A DNA stretch of 64,000 bases. It comes from Pegoplata infirma. Taxonomy: Eukaryota; Arthropoda; Insecta; Diptera; Anthomyiidae. The DNA lies in contig OY992536.1 of NCBI GenBank assembly GCA_963921195.1, forward strand, positions 231,606,023 through 231,670,022, in the 5' to 3' direction. Made by a program: the position numbers and the translations under genes. Shown here piece by piece: positions 12,501-22,651 of this stretch. Position 1 is the first letter of the stretch. The number at the start of each line of letters is the position of its first letter. Below the pieces are notes generated by a model that saw only the letters and a program-made list of their open reading frames with translations, was not told the origin of the DNA and searched no databases.

Positions 12501-13513
12501 AGATTTAATTGCAGGGTTTATGCCAATTAGCCGGCATTCGGCCGGTCTTAATTACAAACTCCATGCATTAAACCCGTCCTCTCTGCTTTATAAAGATTTT
12601 TTGTTTAAAAAGTTGTTGGTCTTAGGTATTTTTATTCAAAATTTGGAAATTTTAAGTCGCACCCACTCTTTTGTGTGCAAACTCAAGAGCACAAAGTTTC
12701 ATAAGATTTGGAGGGTTAGAGATAAACTATAGTTTATAGTCTATAGACTTAACCCAAAAATGTGTTGCTTTACGCCTTCTTACCGTAAGTTAGTTGCTTT
12801 CAATTCACTGGTCTCTTTATCCAATGGTATTATAGTAAATAAGCCCATATATAGGCACATGCCAATGACACGGGCTTTAGGATCGATTACTGCCATAACG
12901 CCGCCATCAGTTGGTGGACTATATTGATGCGATACATTACCATGTGCTTTGGTAATAACACTGATTTGATCACCAATCATACGACATTCTAAGATCATGA
13001 CATTATAGCGATGAGTAAGTATAAATAATAAATCCTTTTTGCTATCCTAAAAATAAAAAAATAAATATGGAAAACATAAATTTCTACACGAGGCATCAAC
13101 GTGTTTTCTTAAGTTTTTTTACCTGGGGACGAAAATGCTTCATTACCGTAACCTGGCCATAGATGTTAACTTCCTTAAGAGGTCTCAGACCTTCTGGTGT
13201 AACTAAATCAATTTCCAATTGACTATTACGGGCAATGATCAAATTTAGATCAGTAGGCGAAGTAAAGTTTCCTGAGTATCGAAAAAAACAGCAAACACAA
13301 AACATGTTAACATTTTTATAAAAAATTGTCTACTCCTTATACTAATAGAAATTGTTGAAATATGTCTATTATTAGCCTAATTATATGCATTAATTATATG
13401 CATCTTCCTTAGTTATTCCATACCAAAAAAAAAAATGTTTCCAACTCACCGGTAACGCAAGCTACTACAGCTGTTGGTTTTTGTGCCGTGACCACATAAT
13501 TATATTGCGACAT
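574..13513 (-). CDS. DDB1: DDB1 (damage-specific DNA-binding protein 1; Drosophila piccolo), 3'-partial, nine exons
   Basis: Exons, in transcript order: 13450-13513, 13123-13271, 12784-13046, 6722-6927, 6374-6456, 2618-2771, 2294-2549, 2003-2234 and 574-1930. All junctions are GT-AG and the phases join without a stop, giving about 921 residues of a family usually near 1140; the C-terminal part lies left of base 1. The start [19 protein letters not shown] matches the conserved DDB1 N-terminus, so ATG 13513 is secure. Runs such as [47 protein letters not shown] and [15 protein letters not shown] are family-typical. By homology the window encodes propellers BPA and BPB and most of BPC, which hold substrate receptors and CUL4 in the nuclear CRL4 ubiquitin ligase used in DNA repair and replication control. 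The final part of BPC and the helical tail are absent. Introns 3 and 5 are expanded by repeats. Every exon is intact, so the gene is probably functional. Confidence 0.96.
3240..3945. repeat. three-copy tandem repeat, ~240-270 bp unit
   Basis: Units begin at 3240, 3510 and 3749 with the same TATATTARGGTAATWAATAA opening. They share segments such as CCTACAAGGAAACTATTTC and GATGTTATAGATGAA. It lies in DDB1 intron 5. No coding potential is seen. Confidence 0.75.
4157..4596. mobile_element. putative MITE with CCCAGCAAAAA ends
   Basis: CCCAGCAAAAAC at 4157 is mirrored by TTTTTGCTGGGG at 4585-4596. The interior is AT-rich and non-coding. The terminal repeats are short and no clear target duplication was seen, so the call is tentative. 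A related short element with CCCAG ends lies at 42332-42564. Confidence 0.4.
5008..5505. repeat. diverged copy of the GGAGTTCACAC family
   Basis: It opens with ATGGGGTTCACACTTACGAC and closes near 5500 with CAAGTGTGAACTGCA. The inner part (AACAAAACACCAGTAACAGA) matches the copy at about 51070 in GGNBP2 intron 4. Non-coding. Confidence 0.5.
6498..6698. mobile_element. palindromic MITE in DDB1 intron 4
   Basis: The ends CCGTATTCAAAATGAAAAAC and GTTTTTCATTTTGAATACGG are perfect inverted copies around ~150 bp of AT-rich DNA. The element makes up most of the 265-bp intron 4 and ends within about 20 bp of exon 4's donor. Confidence 0.7.
7077..7214 (-). pseudogene. truncated second copy of DDB1 exon 8 inside DDB1 intron 3
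   Basis: These 138 bp match exon 8 bases 2048-2186 in the same orientation, with about four substitutions and one single-base deletion (ACCCGGG became ACCGGG). The deletion breaks the reading frame. The copy stops abruptly at both ends and carries no neighbouring intron sequence or splice sites. It lies about 150 bp upstream, in transcript order, of exon 4, so it is part of the DDB1 pre-mRNA. It is a partial internal duplication, not a usable exon. Confidence 0.9.
7270..8347. repeat. 531-bp tandem duplication in DDB1 intron 3
   Basis: The sequence from ATCGTCGAACTATATTCAAT at 7270 restarts at 7801 and is followed almost base for base, including ACTCGAAAAAGCTTACT and GAGTTGGCATATTTTGTCGG. Copy 2 runs to about 8347, where the shared AAAGTTACAT recurs. 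Short ORFs in it are incidental. Confidence 0.85.
8351..9122. repeat. 386-bp tandem duplication next to the 531-bp one
   Basis: Units at about 8351-8736 and 8737-9122 share ACTATTTACCGATATTTTCA, ACAATGGGAGTTGGCATTTA and ATAGGTTCACGATATA. They also share the word GAGTTGGCATATTTTG with the preceding 531-bp units, so the two repeats are probably parts of one element. Confidence 0.8.
9454..9949 (-). mobile_element. truncated family-D MITE
   Basis: It has one terminus, CAAGGGAAGTCTCCCT at 9454, followed by the GTGTCACCCGCGGATC subterminal block also seen at 37025 and 46170. The other end is missing: similarity stops at CACCTAAAAATG near 9949, where a fragment of a different dispersed repeat starts. 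Confidence 0.75.
9950..12783. other. remainder of DDB1 intron 3
   Basis: A fragment of the dispersed CGATGTCCRTCCGTC repeat lies at about 9950-10060 and a C homopolymer at about 10284-10300. The rest is AT-rich with many stop codons. Short phrases recur (ATCTCGAAAACTAG; RGGCGTGGCACCTCYC near 11235 and 11380), suggesting decayed repeats. No exon or RNA gene is visible. Confidence 0.5.
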
Positions 13514-13799
13514 TTTATTGGAGTACTTTTAATTCTGCAATAATATTTATGTAGTTCGTTAAAATAAAATATCAATTTTAACTTCCAGATTATTAGTGTA
13601 TTTTTGCAAAATGTTGCAATTTATATTTTGGTTCCGACAATTTTTCCCCTGCGCGCTATAAAAATATTTTACCAATTAGCATTTAACACTGAACGTACTG
13701 TAAAAACTCGTTACTTTTGTCAGCGAGTTTTTTAGCACTGAAAGTACTCGATAGTTTTAAGTGATGCCAACTTTTTTCATGTTAAAAACCACAGTACAG
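13514..13799 (-). promoter_or_regulatory. DDB1 5' UTR and promoter interval
   Basis: This stretch lies between the DDB1 start codon and the foldback element. The transcription start must lie here or further right. No TATA box can be assigned with confidence because the DNA is AT-rich throughout. Confidence 0.4.
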
Positions 13800-16625
13800 A
13801 CTACACCATTTACAGATGTAATTCGAAAAAGATCAATTGTAATTCGAAGATTCTATTTGTAATTCGAAGATTCCATTTGTAATTCGAAGATTCCATTTGT
13901 AATTCGAAGATTCCAATTGTAATTCGAAAAAGATCAATTGTAATTCGTAAAAGATCAATTGTAATTCGAAAAAGATCAATTGTAATTCGTAAAAGATCAA
14001 TTGTAATTCGTAAAAGATCAATTGTAATTCGAAAAAGATCAATTGTAATTCGTAAAAGATCAATTGTAATTCGTAAAAGATCAATTGTAATTCGAAGATT
14101 CCAATTGTAATTCGTACACTCAACCGAAAATCATTGTATTCCCAAAGAAAATCGCTGTAAATTCAACAGAAATCATTGTTGATTTTGACCCTACAAATAT
14201 TTATGTTGATTTCAATAAAAATTATTGTCAGTTTTTGTAAAAGTTGATCAACTCGCTTTTTTGTAAATCAACTCTTATTATTTGTGAATTCAACTCATAT
14301 TTTTGTTAATATAAGAAATTTTATTAATAAAAAAACTTGTTGTTATTTGTTAATATTCTTTTATTAAGCATAAATCACAATATTTTTGTATTATCGTCGG
14401 CTTTTTAAGCTGCAATATTTGAAGATTTTCACAAAGATTTTCACAAACACTTCGTTTATTCATGTTATGCACTCATAAGCCATTCTCCAGTTTTCTGATG
14501 ATATCAAACAAAATCCTTAAAAAAACAAAAAAGTTTTAATATAGTATGAATACATAAAGTAATCAATGTATTTTTTTACTTACCAAATATTTACAAATCA
14601 GATCCTTTTTTTATTTATTTTTATAATATTAAATATTTTTATAAAAAACAAACACATAAAATAATTTTATAAGAGATAAACACGATTCACATTGCTACCA
14701 ACTCACTCGTCACTCGTTAATAATAAAAAAAAATGAACGAACAGGGTTGTTTTTTCTATTTTGATTTATCTATTGAATTCTGTACAAGCGTTGTAAAGAG
14801 TTGATTCAACTTTACTGATTATTCAACGATATCAACATTAATTCTTGTTGAATACGGCATTATTCTGTAAAACTTGATCTACAATGGGTTTACTAATTTT
14901 TCTACTAAGATATTTCTATGAGTGTAAAAGATCAATTGTAATTCGAAAAAGATCAATTGTAATTCGAAGATTCCAATTGTAATTCGTAAAAGATCAATTG
15001 TAATTCGAAAAAGATCAATTGTAATTCGAAAAAGATCAATTGTAATTCATAAAAGATCAATTGTAATTCGTAAAAGATCAATTGTAATTCAAAAAAGATC
15101 AATTGTAATTCGTAAAAGATCAATTGTAATTCGAAAAAGATCAATTGTAATTCAAAAAAGATCAATTGTAATTCGTAAAAGATCAATTGTAATTCGAAAA
15201 AGATCAATTGTAATTCGAAAAAGATCAATTGTAATTCGAAAAAGATCAATTGTAATTCGTAAAAGATCAATTGAAATTCGTAAAAGATCAATTGTAATTC
15301 GAAAAAGATCAATTGTATTTCGAAAAAGATCAATTGTAATTCGAAAAAGATCAATTGTAATTCGTAAAAGATCAATTGTAATTCATAAAAGATCAATTGT
15401 AATTCGAAAAAGATCAATTGTAATTCGAAAAAGATCAATTGTAATTCGTAAAAGATCAATTGTAATTCGTAAAAGATCAATTGTAATTCGAAGATTCCAT
15501 TTGTAATTCGAAGATTCCATTTGTAATTCGAAGATTCCAATTGTAATTCGAAAAGCAACGAGCATAAAATCGTTTCTTACGCATTTAAAAACATTGTTTT
15601 TTTTTTTATTTACTCGTTGGTTTTCGAATTACAATTGGAATCTTCGAATTACAAATGGAATCTTCGAATTACAAATGGAATCTTCGAATTACAATTGATC
15701 TTTTACGAATTACAATTGCTCTTTTACGAATTACAATTGATCTTTTTCGAATTACAATTGATCTTTTTCGAATTACAATTGATCTTTTACGAATTACAAT
15801 TGATCTTTTACGAATTACAATTGATCTTTTTCGAATTACAATTGATCTTTTTCGAATTACAATTGATCTTTTTCGAATTACAATTGATCTTTTACGAATT
15901 TCAATTGATCTTTTACGAATTACAATTGATCTTTTTCGAATTACAATTGATCTTTTTCGAATTACAATTGATCTTTTTCGAATTACAATTGATCTTTTAC
16001 GAATTACAATTGATCTTTTTCGAATTACAATTGATCTTTTTCGAATTACAATTGATTTGTTACGAATTACAATTGATCTTTTTCGAATTACAATTGATCT
16101 TTTACGAATTACAATTGATCTTTTACGAATTACAATTGATCTTTTTCGAATTACAATTGATCTTTTTCGAATTACAATTGATCTTTTACGAATTACAATT
16201 GGAATCTTCGAATTATAATTGATCTTTTTCGAATTACAATTGATCTTTTACGAATTACAATTGGAATCTTCGAATTACAATTGATCTTTTACGAATTACA
16301 ATTGATCTTTTACGAATTACAATTGATCTTTTTCGAATTACAATTGATCTTTTACGAATTACAATTGATCTTTTACGAATTACAATTGATCTTTTTCGAA
16401 TTACAATTGATCTTTTACGAATTACAATTGATCTTTTTCGAATTACAATTGGAATCTTCGAATTACAAATGGAATATTCGAATTACAATTGGAGTATTCG
16501 AATTACAAATGGAATCTTCGAATTACAAATGGAATCTTCGAATTACAAATGGAATCTTCGAATTACAAATAGAATCTTCGAATTACAATTGATCTTTTTC
16601 GAATTACATCTGTTAATGGTGTAGT
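13800..16625. mobile_element. foldback-type element with tandem-repeat arms
   Basis: The ends are inverted: ACTACACCATTTACAGATG at 13800 and its near-complement ending at 16625. The left arm (13813-15552, interrupted by a later insertion) and right arm (15631-16608) consist of 21-bp units, CAATTGATCTTTTWCGAATTA, with 20-bp units, CAAATGGAATCTTCGAATTA, near the loop and the outer end. The unit order in the inner ~600 bp is the same on both arms with very few differences. The loop is only ~80 bp. Structure resembles Drosophila FB elements. No transposase and no target duplication were found. ORFs across it are 21-bp (7-residue) repeat artefacts. Confidence 0.85.
14117..14924. mobile_element. 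808-bp TA-flanked insertion in the foldback left arm
   Basis: The 21-bp array is interrupted exactly at a TA. Left flank ends AATTCGTA, right flank resumes TAAAAGATC, and removing the insert plus one TA restores a perfect unit. Short ends CACTCA/TGAGTG are inverted. The interior is AT-rich without transposase. A Tc1/mariner-type non-autonomous element is the likeliest reading. Confidence 0.7.
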
Positions 16626-16663
16626 ATGCAAACAATGATGCTAATTGCGTATTTTCCAATATG

Positions 16664-16887
16664 AACACAAAAAAAATTTTAATTTTTTTTTTTACTTTGA
16701 GCCAACACTCAGGGGATGCCCCCTACTAATGCAAGTTTTTGGTTTAATTACAACCAATAAAGTGGTTTTGGATAACTTACAAAAGTTTTTGCTCTAAAAA
16801 ACTTAGGTAAATTATCCAAAACCACTTTATAGGTTGTATTATCCCCAAAACGTACATAATTTTTTTACATTTTTTTTTTTGTGTGTG
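16664..16887. mobile_element. family-B MITE, uninterrupted copy
   Basis: The ends are CACAAAAAAAA and TTTTTTGTGTGT. The interior includes GTTTTTGGTTTAATTACAAC and a hairpin formed by AAAGTGGTTTTGGATAA and TTATCCAAAACCACTTT. The same core is found split at 24520-28832. Confidence 0.7.
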
Positions 16888-16975
16888 GTGGTATGGTTTT
16901 TAGTACAGAATTATGTATACCTGTACGTGTGAGCTTTTGTGTATGTATTTTTGTTGTTTGTTTACGTTTTGTATG

Positions 16976-17249
16976 AAACGTCAAAAGTTACACCGTGTGC
17001 TGTCACTAATACTTACATCAAATGCAACTCTGTGAACCTAAATCGATTGCATTCGCAGTGGAATGATAAAAAATCGAATGCATTCGATTTTTCTAAATCG
17101 AATGAACTAGAAATCAAATGCATTCATTTTTTCCCATTCAATCGAATGAATTCCAAGGATAGCATCATAGAAAAAAATAGAAATGAAACAGAGTCGTATT
17201 TCGCTTGAATAAGTATTAGTGACAGCACATTATGTAACTTTTGACGTTT
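16976..17249. repeat. inverted-repeat element beside the LINE
   Basis: AAACGTCAAAAGTTAC followed by GCTGTCACTAATACTTA is mirrored by TAAGTATTAGTGACAGC followed by GTAACTTTTGACGTTT. The middle holds several AATCGAATGCATTCGATT palindromes. A half-copy recurs near 21030-21070. Confidence 0.65.
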
Positions 17250-17288
17250 AATAAAAACAATGCAACATAATAGAGAACAACAACAAAG

Positions 17289-20057
17289 CACCATGATAGC
17301 TGGCACTCTGAGCTGGAAAATGATGCGAGAGGGAACATCTTCGCCGAACAGATCGACGGCACAAACTATTGTGTCATCAATAACAGGCACCCCACTCGCA
17401 TCACCGCAAACTCTCGCAGCTCACCGGATCTTTCGATAGTTAGCCCGGACCTTGTAGCCTTCACCACCTGGCATGCCGACGTTGCCCTCAACTCCGACCA
17501 CATCCCGATCACCGTAAAGATCTCAAAAAGCCCGGATCTCATATCTGCTGAAGAACGGACTTTTGTGAACTTCCGTAAATCAGATTGGGTCAGATTTGAG
17601 GAGATGTCGGAACTACAGTTCGGGCTATTGACATCCCCCTCGACAGCTTCAGAGGGAGAGAAGAACATACGAAAGATCCTGGTCGATGCGAAAAACCGCT
17701 GCATTCCAGCGGGTCGCATTGCTAAAATGCGCCCGAATTTCCCCCCTGAGGCATGTCGTCTAGCAGATAGACGGAATGCCATAAGGAGGGAAAATGCGGC
17801 GGATCCTCGTTTAAGGCAACTGAGCGCCGAGATTGATGCTCTAGTCTCTGCTCACTGCAAGGACCTGTGGTTACGGCACCTTGAGGAGTCGGATAAAGGC
17901 TCGAAACGTCTTTGGTCAACAATTAAGAACCTTTCCAATCCCCGTAGAAGCGGAAGACCCACTCTCACCTTCGAGAGTGGCACGCCGCTTGACTCCCAAA
18001 GGTGCTGTGCTGCCTTAAACCGACAGTTTGTAGAGCATACCGCCAGACCCAACAAGGACCACAGAGGCATCCGAAGGAAGATCAGATCTCTACCTCTAAC
18101 AGAAGAGATAGAGATCAATCCGGAGGATGTCTCTAAGGCTATCAGGGAAGCAAAAGCCTCCACGGCTATAGGTCCCGATGGTCTTGCAACAATCATGCTC
18201 AAACACGTGGGGGAGAAAGGGTTGGCATACATGGCGAAAACCTTTAGCCTGTGTGTCAACACCTTGGAGATTCCAGATATGTGGAAGCTCGGGAAGATTA
18301 TTCCCGTTCCCAAACCTGGGAAACCCAGTAATCTGGGGAGCTCCTACAGACCTATAACCTTACTGTCACCAGTGGTTAAGGTCCTGGAATCTATCCTTCT
18401 CCCTTCTCTTAGGGAGAATCTCCCCATGGCAGACCACCAACATGGCTTTCGCTCAGGGCACAGCACAACGACTGCGCTGTGCGAAATGACGACAGCCATA
18501 GCCGGAGGCCTTAACAGCAGACGCCCACACGAGAGGTCCATAGTGGTCGCTCTCGATCTGTCAAAGCCTTCGACATGGTCTGCCACACGAAATTGTTGCA
18601 GGACTTATATGACTCTACACTCCCAAACGCCCACAAAAGATGGTTGGCAAACTACATGGCTGGGAGGCAGTCATACGTAGAATTCAGAGGTTCCAGGTCG
18701 GGATTTAGGAGAAATAAACAAGGTGTTCCACAGGGGGGGGGGAATCCTCTCCCCCATCCTGTTCAATACCTATATCTCCAAAATCCCGACCCACCTTCAG
18801 GCACAGACTAAATACAGACTCGACAGTAGAGTTTTATAAGAAAAAATGGGGAAAAACTAAGCGATTTTAGGAGAAAACACAGCGGTATTTAGTCCGTTTT
18901 ACGCTAACATGGCAACACTTTCTACGACTTAGGAGTGAGAGAAACAACAAAAACCGATCTGGCATCCATTTTTCTTATGGCGCGTTATATCAGTTTTCTC
19001 TTTCTAACCTAATTCGTAGAATAATTTGAAAATATTAACCATATGGTTAAAGAATACTTTTTTGACACCTGTCACTTATGTCGAGTCTGTATTAGTCTGT
19101 GCTTCAGGGCTGAAACTGGTATCCTATGCCGATGACTGCACAATTCTGTGCACAGGCAGGGATATCGAAGCCCTGGAGGAACAGCTAAATGGCTATCTGC
19201 CAACGTTGAAGACCTTTTTGGCAGACAGGAACCTCCTGCTCTCAACACCCAAGTCGACGGCCACTCTTTTCACCACGTGGACTAAAGAGGTTACCAGGGA
19301 ACTCAACATCCACATAAGTGGACAGAGAGTTTCCACAGTGAAAAACCCCAAGATACTTGGGGTTCACTTTGATAGCCTCTTTATGTTCGCGAGGCATGCA
19401 GAAGAGATGAACAGGCGGGTGAAAGGAAGAAACTCCATCCTGAAAGCGCTAACGGGCAGCACCTGGGGCAAAGATAAGGAGACGATCCTGACAACGTACA
19501 AAGCCATAGGTCGTCCCCTTATCGACGATGCTGCCCCGGTCTGGTCGCCGTCCGTTAGCGACACACAGTGGAGAAAGCTCCAAACGGCACAGAATACGGC
19601 TCTCAGGGTGGTTACTGGATGCCATTCCATGGCTTCCGAGGACCACCTGCACGATGAGGCCAAAATCCTGCCCATTCGGAGCCACTGCTCCCTTCTCACC
19701 CGTCAATTCGTACTTGGGTGTTATATGACCGAGCACCCCAACCATGTAAGCGTCGTAGGATCAACGGCACCCGAAATAAGACAAGTGAGGTCTGACCTAC
19801 GCTCCGAAAAATCGGCCGTAGGTCACCTCACTAACTTGGTACGGAGTGGCAATTTGAAAGAGGCGCAGGCCCGCCTACACTCCGAGATTGTCTCTGAGTC
19901 CTTAGGGAGGATGAGGGACAATGTCGTGTTAGGCGGCAGGCCTCCTCCCCTCTCTGAATCAGAAAGGAGCCTGTCGCGTAAGGTCCGCACGACATTGTCA
20001 CAACTCAGGTCAGGTTACTCAAGGGAGTTGAATAGTTACCTGTGTGGACCAATCTAG
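17289..20057 (+). pseudogene. 5'-truncated, frameshifted non-LTR retrotransposon (jockey/CR1-like pol)
   Basis: Reading from 17289, HHDSWHSELENDARGNIFAE and NSDHIPITVKI mark the end of an APE-type endonuclease. The reverse transcriptase follows with GPDGL, SSYRPITLLSPVVKVLE, DHQHGFRSGHSTTTAL and VALDLSK. A one-base loss near 18565 breaks motif A. A second frame change falls in the G run near 18740 (KQGVPQGG), and probably a third just before the inserted MITE. The SYADDCTILC catalytic motif resumes at about 19110 beyond that MITE, and the ORF ends at 20057 with the family-typical TLSQLRSGYSRELNSY. A short 3' tail with a C run and polyadenylation-like AT sequence follows to about 20200. The codons are more GC-rich than anything around it. 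It is a dead copy; the assignment to the jockey/CR1 group is from remembered family motifs. Confidence 0.9.
18802..19101. mobile_element. family-A MITE, copy 1 (inside the LINE)
   Basis: Exactly 300 bp, with inverted ends CACAGACTAAATACAGACTC and GAGTCTGTATTAGTCTGTG. It is flanked by perfect 7-bp direct repeats CTTCAGG at 18795-18801 and 19102-19108. It interrupts the reverse transcriptase just before the YADD motif. No coding capacity. Confidence 0.92.
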
Positions 20058-21800
20058 TCCAGGCAGCTCGCTTCCTCGAACTGGATGGGTAAAGGTCCAA
20101 TGTCTCCCATTCCCAATTTCCCCTTCCCCCCCCCCCCCATCCCAAATAAAATTAAAATTAATTTTTAATTTTTAAATTTTTTTTTTTTTTTTTTAATTAC
20201 TACTAATCTCTCTTTTCTACATACATGTTAAATTCCAGTAGACGTTACTACAACAACAACAACAAAGCAAACAACAAAAGAGAAATAAAAAGTTTTTAAA
20301 CTATCAATAGTGCGTATTATCTTTAAAAAAACGTTGAATAAAGCAAAATAAATAATACATTTAATTAAATGAAAGACAAATTCCATTTTTTATAAACAAA
20401 GAATCTAATTTGATATTAAATACGTGTGAGATGAGGAAGAACAAGCATTTTGCCACCATATTGGAAAATACATCAAATACAACACTGCGTACCTTCTAAT
20501 CTTGTCTATGGATAGCATTCAATGTTGATCACAGACCATATAGACACAAAAACTTAAATATATAAAGACTATGCAAGAGTCAATTCTTTTTGACGTTTAA
20601 AGGTGGTGTTAGTTTTACAAATGGTATCTGGGAAAGCTGGAAATTTTGTTTACCTTTTATTTTTCTTTTAATTTTGCTGGTTGTTTTGATTTAATTACAT
20701 TCATTTCGTTTTTTTATTATGTATTTTTTTATTTTCAAGTGACACAACAATAATTTTCATTCATAATTTTAAAATTTTTTAATGTTTATTTTTCGTTATT
20801 CCCAAATCGTTCCCAAAAAAAAGATTGCCATCTGTAGATAACGACTTCGTTATTACTGACACTACTATTCATGAGTTACCCCTGTATAGACATGCAACAC
20901 GAGTGCTTATTTTGGTACTTTCAATATGGACGCATACAAAATACTGCTAAATTTACTTCTCTGCTTAGAATACGTGTGCCTGTACGTGTGAGCTTTTACA
21001 TCTGTATTTTCGTTGTTTTTTTGTTTTGTATGAAACGTCAAAAGTTACATGCGCGTGCTGCCACTAATACATACACATGTGAGAAACTCTTTCGTTTCAC
21101 CCCTATGATGTTGATTTATGAAATAGAATGCATTCACTGACTATGAAAATTGAATGGATTTTTTTGAGAATTCATTCAAAAAGGATTTCATTCTTCGAAG
21201 CTCTGGTCTGTGGTTATACTGCATCCCAAAAACTTAAATATATAAAGACTATGCAAGAGTCAATTCTTTTAGACGTTTAAAGGTGGTGTTAGTTTTACAA
21301 ATGGTATCTGGGAAAGCTGGAAATTTTGTTTACCTTTTATTTTTCGTTTAATTTTGCTGGTTGTTTTGATTTAATTATATTCATTTCTTTTTTTTATTAT
21401 GTATTTTTTATGTTCAAGTGACACAACAATAATTTTCATTCATAATTTTAAAATTTTTTAATGTTTATTTTTCGTTATTTCCAAATCGTTCCCAAATACT
21501 TTCCAAAAAAATATTGCCATCTGTAGATAACGATTTCGTTATTACTGACACTACTATTCATGAGTTACCCCTGCTGTATCCGTTATTTTAAAACATCATG
21601 TGATTTTCCATTGAACGAAATCACATAGTGATTTACAAAATCATTTCAAATTGTACTAGCATAAAGAAAAATCAAACAGAACAAGCCCGGCACGACTTTT
21701 TCCATACGATTTGACAGTTAAGAACCGTGACCGGCACGACAAAAAATTAAAACTTATTTTATTTTATCTCCGGGTTCTCTCAATCTCCCTCCCTCTCACA
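20058..21800. repeat. LINE 3' tail and a ~340-bp direct repeat pair
   Basis: Units at 20547-20884 and 21227-21573 are nearly identical from AAACTTAAATATATAAAGAC to CATGAGTTACCCCTG, separated by ~340 bp. The spacer contains a half-copy of the 16976-17249 inverted-repeat element. The remainder is AT-rich. The units do not begin TG or end CA and show no LTR features, so a segmental duplication is more likely than LTRs. Confidence 0.7.
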
Positions 21801-21807
21801 CTCCAGG

Positions 21808-22107
21808 CACAGACTAATACAGACTCGACATAAGTGACAGGTGTCAAAAAAGTAGTTCTGAACCATATGGTTAATATTTTCAAATTATTCTACGAATTAG
21901 GTTAGAAAGAGAAAACTGATATAACGCGCCATAAGAAAAATGGATGCCAGATCGGTTTTTGTTGTTTCACTCACTCCTAAGTCGTAGAAAGTGTTGCCAT
22001 GTTAGCGTAAAACGGACTAAAAACCGATGTGTTTTCTCCTAAAATCGCTTAGTTTTTCCCCATTTTTTCTTATAAAACTCTACTGTCGAGTCTGTATTTA
22101 GTCTGTG
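21808..22107. mobile_element. family-A MITE, copy 2
   Basis: 300 bp in the opposite orientation to copy 1 and nearly identical to it. It is flanked by 7-bp direct repeats CTCCAGG at 21801-21807 and 22108-22114. Confidence 0.92.
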
Positions 22108-22651
22108 CTCCAGGGTTGCCGCACTTTCACAACAATTTTTTATTTTTTTCATTCACAATGGTGTAACAAACGTACAGTCACAGACTAAATACAGACTCGA
22201 CAGTAGAGTTTTATAAGAAAAAATGGGGAAAAACTAAGCGATTTTAGGAGAAAACACAGCGGTTTTTAGTCCGTTTTACGCTAACATGGCAACACTTTCT
22301 ACGACTTAGGAGTGAATGAAACAACAAAAACCGATCTGGCATCCATTTTTCTTATAGTGCGTTTACATTGGATTTCTAATCTAGTAAATTGCGATTTTAA
22401 TCTACTTTGCAATCTGTACCGTTTACATTGGTATTTTTTACATTTGAGAAGATTAGGATTGGCATTTATAACAACAAGTTGCTAATAAATGTGTGTGACT
22501 GCGTCAAAAGACAGCGACGGTAATTAGTCGTCGTATGATTAACAAGGACAGTGGCGGCGTTTACAAATAACAATGACGGCGGCATAAACATACTTGGCGG
22601 CGTCATCAAAACGGCAGGCTTTGTGTCGGTGTTTTTCAGTGTTGGAAAATG

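Noticed and set aside
14953..16592. Long ORFs with a seven-residue LQLIFYE repeat on both strands
   Set aside because: They exist only because 21-bp units keep frame. They lie in the foldback arms, appear on both strands and in several frames, and have no start context or unique sequence.
17366..18586. Minus-strand ORFs across the LINE
   Set aside because: They are shadows of the reverse transcriptase frame in GC-richer DNA, with no similarity to known families.
20547..21573. Pair of LTRs of a retrotransposon
   Set aside because: The spacer is only ~340 bp, units lack TG...CA ends, a primer-binding site and a polypurine tract.
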